64,000 bases of DNA from Acinetobacter zhairuonensis (GTDB lineage: Bacteria > Pseudomonadota > Gammaproteobacteria > Pseudomonadales > Moraxellaceae). The stretch spans positions 1 to 64,000 of the forward strand of contig NZ_JAKVIM010000018.1 in NCBI RefSeq assembly GCF_022601715.1, written 5' to 3'. Made by a program: the position numbers and the translations under genes. Under the pieces are notes generated by a model. The model worked only from the letters and a program-made list of their open reading frames with translations. It had not been told where the DNA came from and searched no databases. Positions 17,139-27,328 of the stretch are shown in pieces (within the stretch, counting starts at the first letter, position 1; every line of letters begins with the position of its first letter).

Positions 17139-18758
17139 TTATTTAAACAGGCGCCAGATTGACAATAGGCTGGCACAGACAATCAAAATAATAGAGATGT
17201 ACCACGGGGCAATAATCGCAATTGACAGCAAAATGGCCATCAGACTGCCAAAAATCCAACTGCGTTTTTGTTGGTGTTCCATTTGCAGACGCAGGCTTTG
17301 CAGTTCATTCAGCTGTTTCGCATTCCAAGCCGACTGATTTTTTAAGCCATTTAAGCTGTCCACCAGCAGGGTTGGGAAGTCCTGCGCACCCAAAAGTAAA
17401 TCGGGGATTTTCTGCCCGAGTTCTTTTAGATTTTTTTGCGGATTCATTTGAGCTTTAATCCAATCGGTGAGGATTGGTTTTGCCAAGCTCCAGATGTCTA
17501 ATTCTGGGTAAAGGTCGGTACCTAAACCTTCCACATGCACCAATGTTTTCAGCAGTAACATCAGTTGTGGTGGAATTTCTAAATGGAAACGACGTGCGAT
17601 ATCCATGACCTGAATCAGAATGCCAGCAAAATCCAATTCATGCATTGGTTTAGAGACCATCGGTCCTACGGTGCGACGCATTTCACGTGCCAAAGCATCT
17701 TGGTCGGTACCCGGTGGAATCCAGCCGGCTTGATGCACGATCTGAATCAGCTGCATAAAGTCACTGTTCATCACCGCCAGTAACATGCGAGCAACCGTCA
17801 TTTGATCGTGCTTAGACAGCTCGCCCATAATCGCACAATCTAACGCAATAAAGCGGGGATTACTTGGGTTGATGGTCTCGACAAAGACGTTACCCGGATG
17901 CATGTCCGCATGGAAAAAGTTGTCACGGAACACTTGGGTAAAGAAGATGGTTAAACCTTTCTCCGCCAAATCTTTACGATCCATGCCCATACGATCAAAG
18001 GTCGCTGTGTCGGAAATCGGCACACCGGTAATGCGTTCCGCGACCATCACTTCTTTACTGTCCATATAGACTTCAGGCACATACATCATGCTTGAACCGG
18101 TAAAGTAATGACGCATGCGACGGGTGTTGTCTGCTTCTAAAGTCAGATCCAATTCGTTCAGGATAATTTGACGGTAATCCTGAATAATCTCGGAAAGATG
18201 TAGTGCACGCGCAGCTTCCAAACGCTTTTCTAGGGTTGCACCGAGCCATTCCAGAATTTCGAAATCTTGCAGAATTTGGCTACGAATATCAGGACGCGTG
18301 ACTTTGACCACCACTTCACGCCCATCATGCAGGGCAGCGGTATGCACTTGTGCAATGGATGCCGCAGCAAGTGGTTGTTCATCGAAGCGGCTGAACAGGG
18401 TGTTAACATCGGCTTTCAAGGATTGCTGAATCCGTGTTTTTGCCACATCGCTGTTAAACGGTTTGACGCGATCTTGCAACAACACTAGCTGTGCCAAAAC
18501 TTCAGGTGGAATCAAGTCACGACGCGTCGAGAGTAATTGTCCCAGCTTGATTGCCAGCGGTCCCATGTCTTCGAGGGCTTGCTTGAGTTTGAGCGGATTT
18601 TTACGTTCTTTACTCGACCATGCCGCAGGATGCATGCGAATAATGGCTATGGCATGACGCGCTTTCTCAGGTAATTCTTCCGCAGGAAACAACGTGTCGA
18701 GTCTATAGTGCGCAGCGATGCGCCAAAGTTCGAGTAAACGTGAAACGTGCGGAATCAT
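17139..18758 (-). CDS. ubiB: Ubiquinone biosynthesis regulatory kinase UbiB
   Basis: A 539-residue ABC1/ADCK/UbiB atypical kinase-like ATPase required for ubiquinone synthesis. Motifs are the KxGQ-type GPLAIKLGQLLSTRRDLIP (about residues 69-87), the Ala-rich loop PLAAASIAQVHTA, the EADNTRRM segment, and the HADMHPGN catalytic-loop motif. Two hydrophobic helices at the C-terminus (about 495-535) anchor it in the inner membrane. It is the third gene of ubiE-ubiJ-ubiB, 18 nt after ubiJ. Confidence 0.96.
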   Translation of the reverse strand: MIPHVSRLLELWRIAAHYRLDTLFPAEELPEKARHAIAIIRMHPAAWSSKERKNPLKLKQALEDMGPLAIKLGQLLSTRRDLIPPEVLAQLVLLQDRVKPFNSDVAKTRIQQSLKADVNTLFSRFDEQPLAAASIAQVHTAALHDGREVVVKVTRPDIRSQILQDFEILEWLGATLEKRLEAARALHLSEIIQDYRQIILNELDLTLEADNTRRMRHYFTGSSMMYVPEVYMDSKEVMVAERITGVPISDTATFDRMGMDRKDLAEKGLTIFFTQVFRDNFFHADMHPGNVFVETINPSNPRFIALDCAIMGELSKHDQMTVARMLLAVMNSDFMQLIQIVHQAGWIPPGTDQDALAREMRRTVGPMVSKPMHELDFAGILIQVMDIARRFHLEIPPQLMLLLKTLVHVEGLGTDLYPELDIWSLAKPILTDWIKAQMNPQKNLKELGQKIPDLLLGAQDFPTLLVDSLNGLKNQSAWNAKQLNELQSLRLQMEHQQKRSWIFGSLMAILLSIAIIAPWYISIILIVCASLLSIWRLFK

Positions 18759-18776
18759 AAAGTGTATTACCTAAAT

Positions 18777-19445
18777 TTAAATAGAGTCTGGAAGGGCATC
18801 AATTTGACGTTGCAGTTGCTGAATTTTGGCTTCTGCACGGTCAAGGTTTTGATTCAAAAGACGAGTGTCTTGTTGCAGGTCATCCATTTGCCAGCGTGCA
18901 GCAAACAGGCCTGAGTCTTCTTTGAGGGCATCTTCAGCAAAAAATAGATGGCTTTGTAAAGAGCGTTTTAGATGTTTGGGTGCAAGCTGGATTTTACCCA
19001 GTTCATGCGCCAAGGCAGGTCCAATCCAAGGGCTAAGATGCGCAGCCAAATCAGGTTCTGCCTGTTGCATAATCCTTTGGATATCTTGCAGTAAATGGTA
19101 GTCACCTTGTACTGGAATGGTGCCGACATCTTCCGCTAAAAATAACTTCAGCAGTTCGACCACATTTTTCACCTGCAAGGTTGCTGTTGCAACTGTAAAG
19201 GTCTGCTGCGGATCAAACGGGCGTTGTTCAAAAATGGATGGACGCTCTGCTTGACCTGTCACACTCGGTTCAAGACGAACTTTGTCCTGATCAAAGAACA
19301 CATCTACTGACAACTGCGGTGATTCGAGCACCACACGCAGCATTTTGCCTTGCAATTGATTGAGCTGAATGCGGGTAATAGCATCCAGATCAATCACATG
19401 GTGAATCAAGCGTTCAACTGCACCGAGTGCCAGAATGGACCACAT
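18777..19445 (-). CDS. ubiJ: Ubiquinone biosynthesis accessory factor UbiJ
   Basis: A 222-residue protein with an N-terminal SCP2 sterol-carrier-like domain (about 12-115) that in E. coli binds the isoprenoid tail of ubiquinone intermediates in the soluble Ubi metabolon. A C-terminal coiled coil is visible (DDLQQDTRLLNQNLDRAEAK and on to the end). The position between ubiE and ubiB is the standard gammaproteobacterial order and is the main support, with the domain and size. Confidence 0.92.
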   Translation of the reverse strand: MWSILALGAVERLIHHVIDLDAITRIQLNQLQGKMLRVVLESPQLSVDVFFDQDKVRLEPSVTGQAERPSIFEQRPFDPQQTFTVATATLQVKNVVELLKLFLAEDVGTIPVQGDYHLLQDIQRIMQQAEPDLAAHLSPWIGPALAHELGKIQLAPKHLKRSLQSHLFFAEDALKEDSGLFAARWQMDDLQQDTRLLNQNLDRAEAKIQQLQRQIDALPDSI

Positions 19446-19468
19446 AGCTTAACCTTCACCCAGTCCGT

Positions 19469-20413
19469 TTAAAGTTTAAAACCACGGTGTACTGCCACGA
19501 TACCGCCTGTGAGGTTATGGTAATCACAGTTCTGGAAGCCAGCCTGTTCCATCATGCCTTTCAGGGTACGTTGGTCTGGGTGCATACGAATCGATTCAGC
19601 TAAATATTTATAGCTTTCAGCATCATTGGCAATGATCTTGCCCATGATTGGCAGTGCAGTGAAGGAATACAAGTCGTACAGTTTTGAGAATGGTTCAAAT
19701 ACAGGTTTAGAGAACTCTAACACCAGTAGGCGACCACCTGGCTTAAGTACGCGATACATGGCTGCTAGGGCGGCATCTTTATCGGTCACGTTACGTAAAC
19801 CAAAGCTGATGGTGAGCAGGTCAAAACTATTGTCCGCAAATGGCTCCAAGGTTTCGGCATTCGCCAAGACGAAGTCGACATTGGTACAGCCTGCATCAAT
19901 CAGGCGGTCACGACCGACGTTCAACATCGATTCGTTAATATCTGAAAGTACCACATGACCTGTAGGACCAACTTCACGGCTAAAGACTTTCGCCAAGTCA
20001 CCTGTACCGCCTGCAATGTCTAATACATGTTGACCACGACGTACACCCGACATGTTAATCGCAAAGCGTTTCCATAGACGGTGAATACCAAAAGACATCA
20101 GGTCATTCATGATGTCGTATTTGCTGGCAACGGAATGGAATACTTCCGCAACTTTCTGTGCTTTATCTTCACTGCTGACAGTCTGGTAGCCGAAGTGTGT
20201 GGTTGCGCCAACATTGCCTGTATTGGCACCGCGAGGCAGATTGTATTTAGGTACCGTGCCATTCACAGGAGTATCGGTTAATTGTTGTTGTAAGGATTGT
20301 TGTTGCCCTTGAGGAACTCCCTCAGGAAGTGGACTGTTTAGGAATGGGCTGACTTTGTCTGTTTGTTGAGCCGACTCAGGTGTAGGGGTAGGCGTTTGAT
20401 TTTCATTAGACAT
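19469..20413 (-). CDS. ubiE: UbiE methyltransferase (ubiquinone/menaquinone synthesis)
   Basis: A 314-residue class I SAM-dependent C-methyltransferase. The core (about 75-314) contains [20 protein letters not shown], the SAM motif [21 protein letters not shown], and the [15 protein letters not shown] motif, all characteristic of UbiE/COQ5. The first 60-70 residues are a low-complexity Gln/Pro/Thr-rich extension absent from the 251-residue E. coli enzyme. The start is supported by GGAGT 7 nt before the ATG, so the extension is probably translated. It is the first gene of the ubiE-ubiJ-ubiB unit. Confidence 0.96.
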   Translation of the reverse strand: MSNENQTPTPTPESAQQTDKVSPFLNSPLPEGVPQGQQQSLQQQLTDTPVNGTVPKYNLPRGANTGNVGATTHFGYQTVSSEDKAQKVAEVFHSVASKYDIMNDLMSFGIHRLWKRFAINMSGVRRGQHVLDIAGGTGDLAKVFSREVGPTGHVVLSDINESMLNVGRDRLIDAGCTNVDFVLANAETLEPFADNSFDLLTISFGLRNVTDKDAALAAMYRVLKPGGRLLVLEFSKPVFEPFSKLYDLYSFTALPIMGKIIANDAESYKYLAESIRMHPDQRTLKGMMEQAGFQNCDYHNLTGGIVAVHRGFKL

Positions 20414-20580
20414 TCAAGTCACTCCTAACATAAAAATAGGGTTAATGTTGCAGTGCAAGCATGATGACAGATTCTCAGCCGATGTACAGTAACCATCATG
20501 CAATTGTTATGAATAATATACAGAAAAAATGATGCATCCTGTATCTATGCGCACGATTTTATCTTGTTGCGAATGCGCTG

Positions 20581-21285
20581 TTATTGAAAGGGATGCAGGT
20601 CACCCGCATGCACTTTGGCAATAATCTGACGTTCGATGGTGGTAAAATCTTTCACAAATTGCTCTGCCGATTTTAACGGTTTCATGGCCAAGAAGCCGTC
20701 TTGCATAAATTCATACATCACATCGAAATGGTGCTTGTAGGCGACACCTTTACACATTTTAAAAGCAGTATAGACCATGAATGAGCGCATATATTTGTCG
20801 AGGCTGGCACCTAACTGATCCAGCAGTTCCAGTTGATGTAACCGTGACTGTCCCTGATCCAGTTTCAAATAGCTGAGACGCATCATCTCATCGGTTAGTG
20901 GGGTGTTTGGGGCATAGTCTTCTAATAGTTGACGTGCAACATGTTCATCCAGTTGTACAGCAAGGATTGCCAATTCAACCCCAGCCGTACCCGTTTTAAT
21001 CGCATTGTCAGGAATCAGTTTTTCGGCTTTATGCACATATTTCATCATACGTGCGATTTGTTGAGCTAAAGCATCAAAATCTGGACCACCGTATAAACGG
21101 TTCAAAAAGTACTGCGCCATCAACTGGTTACTTTTCACATTGAAGTGTTGTTGATGGGTGCGTTGCATACGCAGTTTTTGCCACATTTGTACATCGTGCA
21201 GGCGTTGAAATAGCTCAGCATTCTGGTGGTATTGCAATTGATTGTACTGTTCTAGTAAGTCATCTAGTACTGCAAGTTTAGACAT
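20581..21285 (-). CDS. Unknown protein resembling the FFLEELY-motif family
   Basis: A 234-residue cytoplasmic, mostly helical protein with no membrane segment or signal peptide. The segment AQYFLNRLYGGPDFD (about residues 57-71) resembles the sequence for which NCBI names the FFLEELY motif family. A Gln/Leu-rich N-terminus could form a coiled coil. It is divergently oriented to pap and separated from ubiE by 167 nt. I can assign no function. Confidence 0.7.
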   Translation of the reverse strand: MSKLAVLDDLLEQYNQLQYHQNAELFQRLHDVQMWQKLRMQRTHQQHFNVKSNQLMAQYFLNRLYGGPDFDALAQQIARMMKYVHKAEKLIPDNAIKTGTAGVELAILAVQLDEHVARQLLEDYAPNTPLTDEMMRLSYLKLDQGQSRLHQLELLDQLGASLDKYMRSFMVYTAFKMCKGVAYKHHFDVMYEFMQDGFLAMKPLKSAEQFVKDFTTIERQIIAKVHAGDLHPFQ

Positions 21286-21341
21286 GAGCTATCTCGATTT
21301 GAAACGTGTGCAAATCTTAGAGCTTGTTGCAAGTTCCCGCT

Positions 21342-21387
21342 ATGACAAAATGATCGAATACGGCATGAAAATCAGCCAATTTGTCAT
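21342..21387. promoter_or_regulatory. Spaced inverted repeat between divergent genes upstream of pap
   Basis: ATGACAAA (21342-21349) and TTTGTCAT (21380-21387) are exact inverted copies 30 nt apart in the 212-nt gap between the unknown gene and pap. TGTCAT resembles the half site of a Pho box, and pap concerns polyphosphate. The second half site expected of a Pho box is poor, so this is only a hint. Confidence 0.3.
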
Positions 21388-21497
21388 GAAATTATACAAA
21401 GATCTGTAAAAATGAGCTTTCAGCTTGTTCTATACTGAAACAAAACAGCGGCTTTAAAAGACCGAATTTATATCTTTCAACTGATGGCGAGACAAAA

Positions 21498-22916
21498 ATG
21501 GCGAAACAACAACTAGAACCAGCCTTGGTAGATGAAAGCCAACTGTCACTCGATTTAATTGATGCACAATACGCCTTAAAAGATACCCAAGGTCAGCCGA
21601 ATGCCAAAAGCTTATTGGTGTTGGTTAGCGGTATAGAACTGGCAGGTAAGGGGGAGTCGGTTAAACAGTTACGTGAGTGGATGGATCCACGATATTTGCG
21701 GGTGAAAGCCGATGCGCCTGTGATGTTTAATAACACTCAAACCTTTTGGCAACCTTATGCAAAGTTTATCCCTGCGGAAGGACAAATTGTGGTGATGTTT
21801 GGAAACTGGTATGGTGATTTGCTCAGTACCGCCTTACATGTGTCGCAGCCGCTGGATGAAACGCTCTACGATGAATACGTCGACAACATGCGAGCCTACG
21901 AGCAAGACCTGAAAAATAACCATGTCGATGTGATTAAAGTTTGGTTTGATTTGTCTTGGAAATCGTTGCAAAAACGTCTGGATGATATGGATGCCAGTGA
22001 AATTCATTGGCACAAATTACACGGCCTAAATTGGCGCAATAAAAAGCAGTATGAACGTTTACAGAAGTTACGTCAGCGCTTTACCGAAGACTGGATCATT
22101 ATTGACTGTGAAGATGAACAATTAAGAGACCAACAGTTTGCACAGCATGTATTAAGAGCCATGCAGCATTGCCCTGATTATGTGAAGTCAGCACAACATA
22201 AATGGAAACAAGCTGATATCCCCACCATTCTGCAACAACCACCCACCAATAAAATTGACAAGGCCGAATATAAAGCTGAGTTAGATCGGCTGACCCGGAA
22301 GGTTGCGGATACCTTACGTTTCGGGGAACGTAATGTGATTATTGCTTTAGAAGGCATGGATGCTGCGGGCAAAGGTGGTGCGATTAAACGGATTGTTAAA
22401 TGTTTGGATCCACGTGAATACGATATTTATAGTATTGCGGCACCTGAAAAGTACGAATTACGTCATCCTTATTTATGGCGTTTCTGGGGGAAAATTATAC
22501 CCAATCAGAATATTACGATTTTTGATCGGACGTGGTATGGACGCGTATTGGTGGAGAGGGTTGAGGGCTTTGCCAATGAAGTGGAATGGCAACGCGCTTA
22601 TGAAGAAATTAACCGTTTTGAAAAAGATCTGACGGACAGCAGTACCGTGGTGGTGAAAATCTGGCTGTCTATCAGTAAAGATGAGCAATATGCGCGCTTT
22701 AAGGAGCGTGAAGAAACACCGCATAAGCGCTTTAAAATCACGGCAGATGACTGGCGTAATCGAGAAAAGTGGGACGAATATTTACATGCTGCAGCGGATA
22801 TGTTTGAACGAACCAATACTGATTATGCACCTTGGTATATTGTCGCTAACGATGATAAATATAGTGCGCGACTGGAAATTTTAAGAAGCATTTTGAAGCA
22901 ACTCAAAGCAGAGTAA
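21498..22916 (+). CDS. pap: Polyphosphate:AMP phosphotransferase (class II PPK2)
   Basis: A 472-residue two-domain PPK2 enzyme that transfers phosphate from polyphosphate to AMP, giving ADP. The C-terminal domain has an intact Walker A GMDAAGKG (286-293), followed by KRIVKCLDPREYDI, and FDRTWYGRVLVERV. The N-terminal domain has GIELAGKG (45-52), with Glu instead of the usual Asp, in line with reports that only the C-terminal domain of this class is catalytic. The enzyme type was first characterised from Acinetobacter johnsonii. It stands alone, with a divergent neighbour upstream. Confidence 0.96.
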   Translation: MAKQQLEPALVDESQLSLDLIDAQYALKDTQGQPNAKSLLVLVSGIELAGKGESVKQLREWMDPRYLRVKADAPVMFNNTQTFWQPYAKFIPAEGQIVVMFGNWYGDLLSTALHVSQPLDETLYDEYVDNMRAYEQDLKNNHVDVIKVWFDLSWKSLQKRLDDMDASEIHWHKLHGLNWRNKKQYERLQKLRQRFTEDWIIIDCEDEQLRDQQFAQHVLRAMQHCPDYVKSAQHKWKQADIPTILQQPPTNKIDKAEYKAELDRLTRKVADTLRFGERNVIIALEGMDAAGKGGAIKRIVKCLDPREYDIYSIAAPEKYELRHPYLWRFWGKIIPNQNITIFDRTWYGRVLVERVEGFANEVEWQRAYEEINRFEKDLTDSSTVVVKIWLSISKDEQYARFKEREETPHKRFKITADDWRNREKWDEYLHAAADMFERTNTDYAPWYIVANDDKYSARLEILRSILKQLKAE

Positions 22917-22962
22917 TCTGGGTTGAGTTGCTTGGTCGTATTCGGTTTTAACTCGCTTAAGT

Positions 22963-23469
22963 TTAAACGGTGGCTTGCAGGTTTTTCTTTTGTTGGATGG
23001 ATTTGGCGAGTTTGTAACAATCTTCTACATGAGCCTCAGCCACTTTTTTCATGACGAAATAGCCGAGACTTGCCGCCACCAGCTGACCACCCAAGGGAAT
23101 ATATTTGGTCACTTGTTTGGTAATCATTTTAGAAGCGACATTATGCAGCGAGCTTTTTACGGCAGTACGAGCCACGATCAGACCTGAAAACTCAAAGCCA
23201 CGTTTACGTAGTTCTTGCCAGTGAACCTGCTTGGTTTCCAAGTCAAAAACACTGATTTGCTCAGGTGCCAGCCCAAAGCGGGCATTAATTTCTGGAATCA
23301 GTTGTGACAAGATGCCAACATCAACCATCACATCAAAAAAAGGCACGGGAATGACCGCTGCACCCGCAGAGACATAGGCACGCTTTTGCACTAGTTCAAG
23401 GCATTCGGTGCGGATGTGTTCTAGATTTAATGAGGCATCAATTGAGTCAGGAAGATTGTCTATTTTCAT
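22963..23469 (-). CDS. DUF697-like membrane-associated protein
   Basis: A 168-residue protein. The segment AVIPVPFFDVMVDVGILSQL (about 38-57) and the later IPLGGQLVAASLGYFVMKKVA resemble DUF697 (YcjF-like) proteins, with two short hydrophobic helices that suggest membrane association. The function is unknown. It converges on pap (46-nt gap, no clear terminator) and is divergent from recC. Confidence 0.6.
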   Translation of the reverse strand: MKIDNLPDSIDASLNLEHIRTECLELVQKRAYVSAGAAVIPVPFFDVMVDVGILSQLIPEINARFGLAPEQISVFDLETKQVHWQELRKRGFEFSGLIVARTAVKSSLHNVASKMITKQVTKYIPLGGQLVAASLGYFVMKKVAEAHVEDCYKLAKSIQQKKNLQATV

Positions 23470-23517
23470 TGTCTAGTCTAAACCTTGTATCTATTTTTAT
23501 ATTGAAGCATCTTTAAG

Positions 23518-23549
23518 CATCGATTTTCAAAGTCATTTTTAAATCGATG
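23518..23549. promoter_or_regulatory. Inverted repeat in the recC upstream region
   Basis: CATCGATTT (23518-23526) and AAATCGATG (23541-23549) are perfect inverted copies with a 14-nt spacer, 100 nt upstream of recC and in the divergent gap. A short direct repeat AAGCATC overlaps the left arm. It may be an operator or a leader hairpin. Confidence 0.4.
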
Positions 23550-23647
23550 TTGTGCTATACCGTGACATAGACAGTACACCAAGTATAGTCAATAATCTTT
23601 ATGCTTTTGTAGATTGTCGTTCATTTATCGTTGGAGAATAAATATTC

Positions 23648-26600
23648 ATGGCCATTCACGTGATTCAAAGTCAACGGATTGATGTTTTGTTACAGGCCAT
23701 GTTGAAAACGGTAAAATCTCAAAGTCGTAATCCCTTGCAGGTGCTCAAAACCCAGCATTTTATTGTGCCATCACCTGCGGTGGAAGCGTGGCTGACCCAG
23801 CAGATGGCCGAACAAAAAGGCATTAGTGCCAATACCCAGTTTCACCATCGCATCCGTGGTTTTCAATGGTCCGCATATCAATGGGTGCTGGATCAAGACA
23901 AAGAGCAGGTACGTAAAGCCAATATTCCACGCATTATTATTAAATGGCGGGTCTATCAAGCCTTGCTGGCGTATATTCAACCTGAACATTGCACTTTAGC
24001 TGCTGAACATCCACTGACCCCGATTGTGCAACGCATTTATGCCAGTGCGGATCAACTTGAACAGGGCAGCGAAAAACAACTGAAAAAGCAGCGTATGTTG
24101 TATTGGGTGGCGGAACAGGTTTCCAAATTATTCAGTCATTACATGGAATATCGCGGGCATTGTCAGAAAAACTGCCCTGCCAATCAATGTTCCTGTCCGA
24201 CCAACTGGTTGCAACGTTGGGGCAATGATCAGGCGTTGCCGATTGAGCAAATGTTCTTCCAGACCAATACTGAAATTTCTGCATTTACTTTGAATCAAGC
24301 ACATGAATTAGAAGCATGGCAGCGTTGGTTGTGGCAGGTGGTGTTTCATCAGGACTTCATGGAAATGCAGCAGATTGATGCGGCATTTTGGCAGACCTTG
24401 GGCAGTGTCGAAGCACCGAATGCAGCAGCACTAAAAAAATTGCCACAGCCTTTGGTGGTGTTTACCTTGCTGGACTTGCCACCGAGTCAGTTACAGTTTT
24501 TACAGCGTTTGGGGCAATATATTGATATTTACCTGCTGCACTATAACCCGTCACAGGAATATTGGGCAGACAGTGTCGATCCGAACTGGAAAGCACGTTA
24601 CGACTTACGCGTTAAAGAACGTTTTATTGCCAAAAATCCGCAGGCAACCGATGAGCAAATCCAACAATTCTTTCAGGATTTCACCCTGCATTTTAATGCC
24701 GAGATTCGTGAATCACGCCATCCACTGTTGACCCGTTTTGGTAAGCAGGCACGTGATCATTTTTCACTGCTTTCAGGACTTTCTTCGGGAGAAGATGGGG
24801 TGTGGGCAGATGTATTTGTCGATGAATATCCGCTCACTTTATTGGGTAAAGTCCAGTCGGATATTTTGTATTTGGTCGAGCCTGAAGCCAATCAATTCAA
24901 ATTGGATGCACAGGATGATTCCATTCAAGTGCATGTCTGCCATTCTAGTTTGCGTCAATTAGAAGTACTGAAAGAGCAGCTGATTGCATGGTTGGCACAA
25001 GGCTCTAAAGAACACCCTCGCCGTCCGAGCGATATTTTGGTGCTCAGCCCCAATTTAAAAGATATTGAACCGCATATTCGAAGCGTGTTTACACCGCCAG
25101 TTCGTGAGCGTGAAGATGCAGAAAGCATCTCGGGACGAATTACCCAAGACAGCATTTATTTGCCGGTGAAAATTGCAGGGGTAACGCAATTGGATGCCGC
25201 CAATGCATGGCGCGCGGTGTTGGGACGCATGCAATTGACTCAAGGGCGTTTCCGTCTGGATGACTTTGCTGACTGGTTAGGCTTGGCTGCCACACAGCAA
25301 TGCTATGGCTTAGACATGAATATGGTTGAGCGCATGCTGGAACTGCTGGAGCAAGCAGGCTTTAAACGAGGACTCGATGCAGTACATTTGGCACTCAGTC
25401 TGACTGAAGGCGATCGGGACTACCGCTTTAGCTTTAAATTTGCACTTGATCGTTTGGCTTTAGGCATTGCCATTCCTGAACATACTTTGTTTGAAGACAC
25501 TTTGAGTTTTGCCGAAGTGATGCCAAGTGATTTTGAGCTGATTGCGAAGCTCATTCAGATTTATCAAGATTTGGATGCCCGCCGTGAATGGTTATTGGCG
25601 CATGAACAACAGCAGCAGCCGAAGCAGGTTGAGCAATGGCTAAAAATCTTGATGCAGGAAGTGGCGGAATTTGAGCAAGCGGGTGTAGAGGTATTAGCCA
25701 CAGTTTCGCAAATCATTAAAAAACAAGAACGAATGCTGACGCTGTCCAACTTCTATGAGGGGCAAGATCAATATGGCTTGAATCAGTTAAGCTTGCCATT
25801 GGGGTATTTGCTGGATGAAATTCACACCACTTTGGATGCACAGCTCGATCAGGCGGAACCAACCGGACAGATTACTTTTAGCCAGTTGGGGCAGATTCGT
25901 CCAATTCCATATCAATTGATTGTGATGCTGAATTTGGACAGTGGTAAATTTCCAAGTCGTAATCAACATTTACCCTTTGATTTAATGGATATCCTGAAAC
26001 CACAATTGGGTGATCGCTCTCGTTTAGAGGATGATCAGGGGGCTTTCTTGGATGCCTTGTTGTTGGCACGGCAGAGTTTGTGGTTGTTTTATAAAGGGTT
26101 TGATGTCAATGATGGCGAAATGCGTGAACCTTCTACCGCTGTACAGGAATTGATTCAATATTTGGCTTTGATTACTCGGAAAGATGAAGCAGTAGAAGCT
26201 GGCCAGAATTTGCAAGGCTTAGACGTACCAGCACAATTGCATACGCTGTACCAGATTCATCCCTTACAACCATTTGATGTTGCAGGCTTTACCCAGTCTA
26301 AACCCACCCGCTTTCAGGATCACTGGTATCGGGTGGCGCAGCAGATTGCAGCACCGACAGGTCAACGTCAGGCATGGCAAGATAGTCCCTATCTCACGAC
26401 GCAAAGTGATTTTCTTAGTCTGCAAAGCCGACAGTGGATTCAGGATGTCTGCTTCCCAGCGCGTCTGTATTTGAAAACTCTTGGGGTGGAAAACTTAAAA
26501 CCTGAGAATCTACCTGATGAAGTAGAACCTTTGGTTCTAGATGGTTTAGGACGTTATGCAGTGCGGCATTTCTTACAGCAGCAAGGACAGGCGACCCAAC

Positions 26601-27328
26601 CAGAACTGTTATTGGATCAATTACCTGTGGGTAAAATGCAGCAGGCAGCTTGGCAAATTAGTGTGATTGAACAGCAGCAATTACAGGCACGTTTGCAACG
26701 TTATGCACCAGACGTCACGCCTGTGACGCAGCAACTCTGGAATATGGATGCCACGATTCAGTTTCAAATCAGTGTTCCTACACAAACGACTCAGCAATGG
26801 GTCAGTCTGGAAGCCTCGAGTGCTCGCGCCAAACGACGAGTACAACTCTGGCTGGAATATCTGTTTTGGCTGGCACATGAAAACTTGGGCGATGCAGGAC
26901 AGGACTTGGTGCGACTGGTGGTGTTTAGTGATCAGACGGTGCTCTGTCGTGGGGTATCTTCCCATCAGGCACGAGAATATTTGAAGGCATGGTTTGAGCT
27001 GTGGCAACACGGACAGACGCAACCTGTAGTCTTACCCGCAGCCTTGCTGTTTAAAGTGGCAGAAAAAGGCAAAGAACTGGAATGGCAGCCTGATGAACAA
27101 GGCAGACCTCAGATCAAAGATTGGGAAGCTCTGGTGAAAGACTGGCAGGATGATGGACGCTTCGCTGGTTACTCCGTGCTAGACAATGAAGCCAGTCAAC
27201 AGCACCGCGATTGGCAATTTATTTTGCAACAGCAAGATACCACCGCGTTGTTGGCTCAAGCTTGCCAGCAGTATGCCTATGATTTGTATGCCCCGATTTT
27301 TCAATATCAACAGTTGATCAAGGAATAA
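23648..27328 (+). CDS. recC: Exodeoxyribonuclease V subunit gamma (RecC)
   Basis: A 1226-residue subunit of RecBCD, the helicase-nuclease that processes double-strand ends and, in E. coli, recognises Chi through RecC. The N-terminal part resembles an inactivated SF1 helicase (HFIVPSPAVEAWLTQQMAEQ, about 37-56; the middle RPSDILVLSPNLKDIEPHI). The C-terminal part is the inactive nuclease-like domain. GGAG lies 11 nt before the ATG. The stop overlaps the recB start (TAATG). Length is about 100 residues above E. coli RecC. Confidence 0.95.
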   Translation: MAIHVIQSQRIDVLLQAMLKTVKSQSRNPLQVLKTQHFIVPSPAVEAWLTQQMAEQKGISANTQFHHRIRGFQWSAYQWVLDQDKEQVRKANIPRIIIKWRVYQALLAYIQPEHCTLAAEHPLTPIVQRIYASADQLEQGSEKQLKKQRMLYWVAEQVSKLFSHYMEYRGHCQKNCPANQCSCPTNWLQRWGNDQALPIEQMFFQTNTEISAFTLNQAHELEAWQRWLWQVVFHQDFMEMQQIDAAFWQTLGSVEAPNAAALKKLPQPLVVFTLLDLPPSQLQFLQRLGQYIDIYLLHYNPSQEYWADSVDPNWKARYDLRVKERFIAKNPQATDEQIQQFFQDFTLHFNAEIRESRHPLLTRFGKQARDHFSLLSGLSSGEDGVWADVFVDEYPLTLLGKVQSDILYLVEPEANQFKLDAQDDSIQVHVCHSSLRQLEVLKEQLIAWLAQGSKEHPRRPSDILVLSPNLKDIEPHIRSVFTPPVREREDAESISGRITQDSIYLPVKIAGVTQLDAANAWRAVLGRMQLTQGRFRLDDFADWLGLAATQQCYGLDMNMVERMLELLEQAGFKRGLDAVHLALSLTEGDRDYRFSFKFALDRLALGIAIPEHTLFEDTLSFAEVMPSDFELIAKLIQIYQDLDARREWLLAHEQQQQPKQVEQWLKILMQEVAEFEQAGVEVLATVSQIIKKQERMLTLSNFYEGQDQYGLNQLSLPLGYLLDEIHTTLDAQLDQAEPTGQITFSQLGQIRPIPYQLIVMLNLDSGKFPSRNQHLPFDLMDILKPQLGDRSRLEDDQGAFLDALLLARQSLWLFYKGFDVNDGEMREPSTAVQELIQYLALITRKDEAVEAGQNLQGLDVPAQLHTLYQIHPLQPFDVAGFTQSKPTRFQDHWYRVAQQIAAPTGQRQAWQDSPYLTTQSDFLSLQSRQWIQDVCFPARLYLKTLGVENLKPENLPDEVEPLVLDGLGRYAVRHFLQQQGQATQPELLLDQLPVGKMQQAAWQISVIEQQQLQARLQRYAPDVTPVTQQLWNMDATIQFQISVPTQTTQQWVSLEASSARAKRRVQLWLEYLFWLAHENLGDAGQDLVRLVVFSDQTVLCRGVSSHQAREYLKAWFELWQHGQTQPVVLPAALLFKVAEKGKELEWQPDEQGRPQIKDWEALVKDWQDDGRFAGYSVLDNEASQQHRDWQFILQQQDTTALLAQACQQYAYDLYAPIFQYQQLIKE

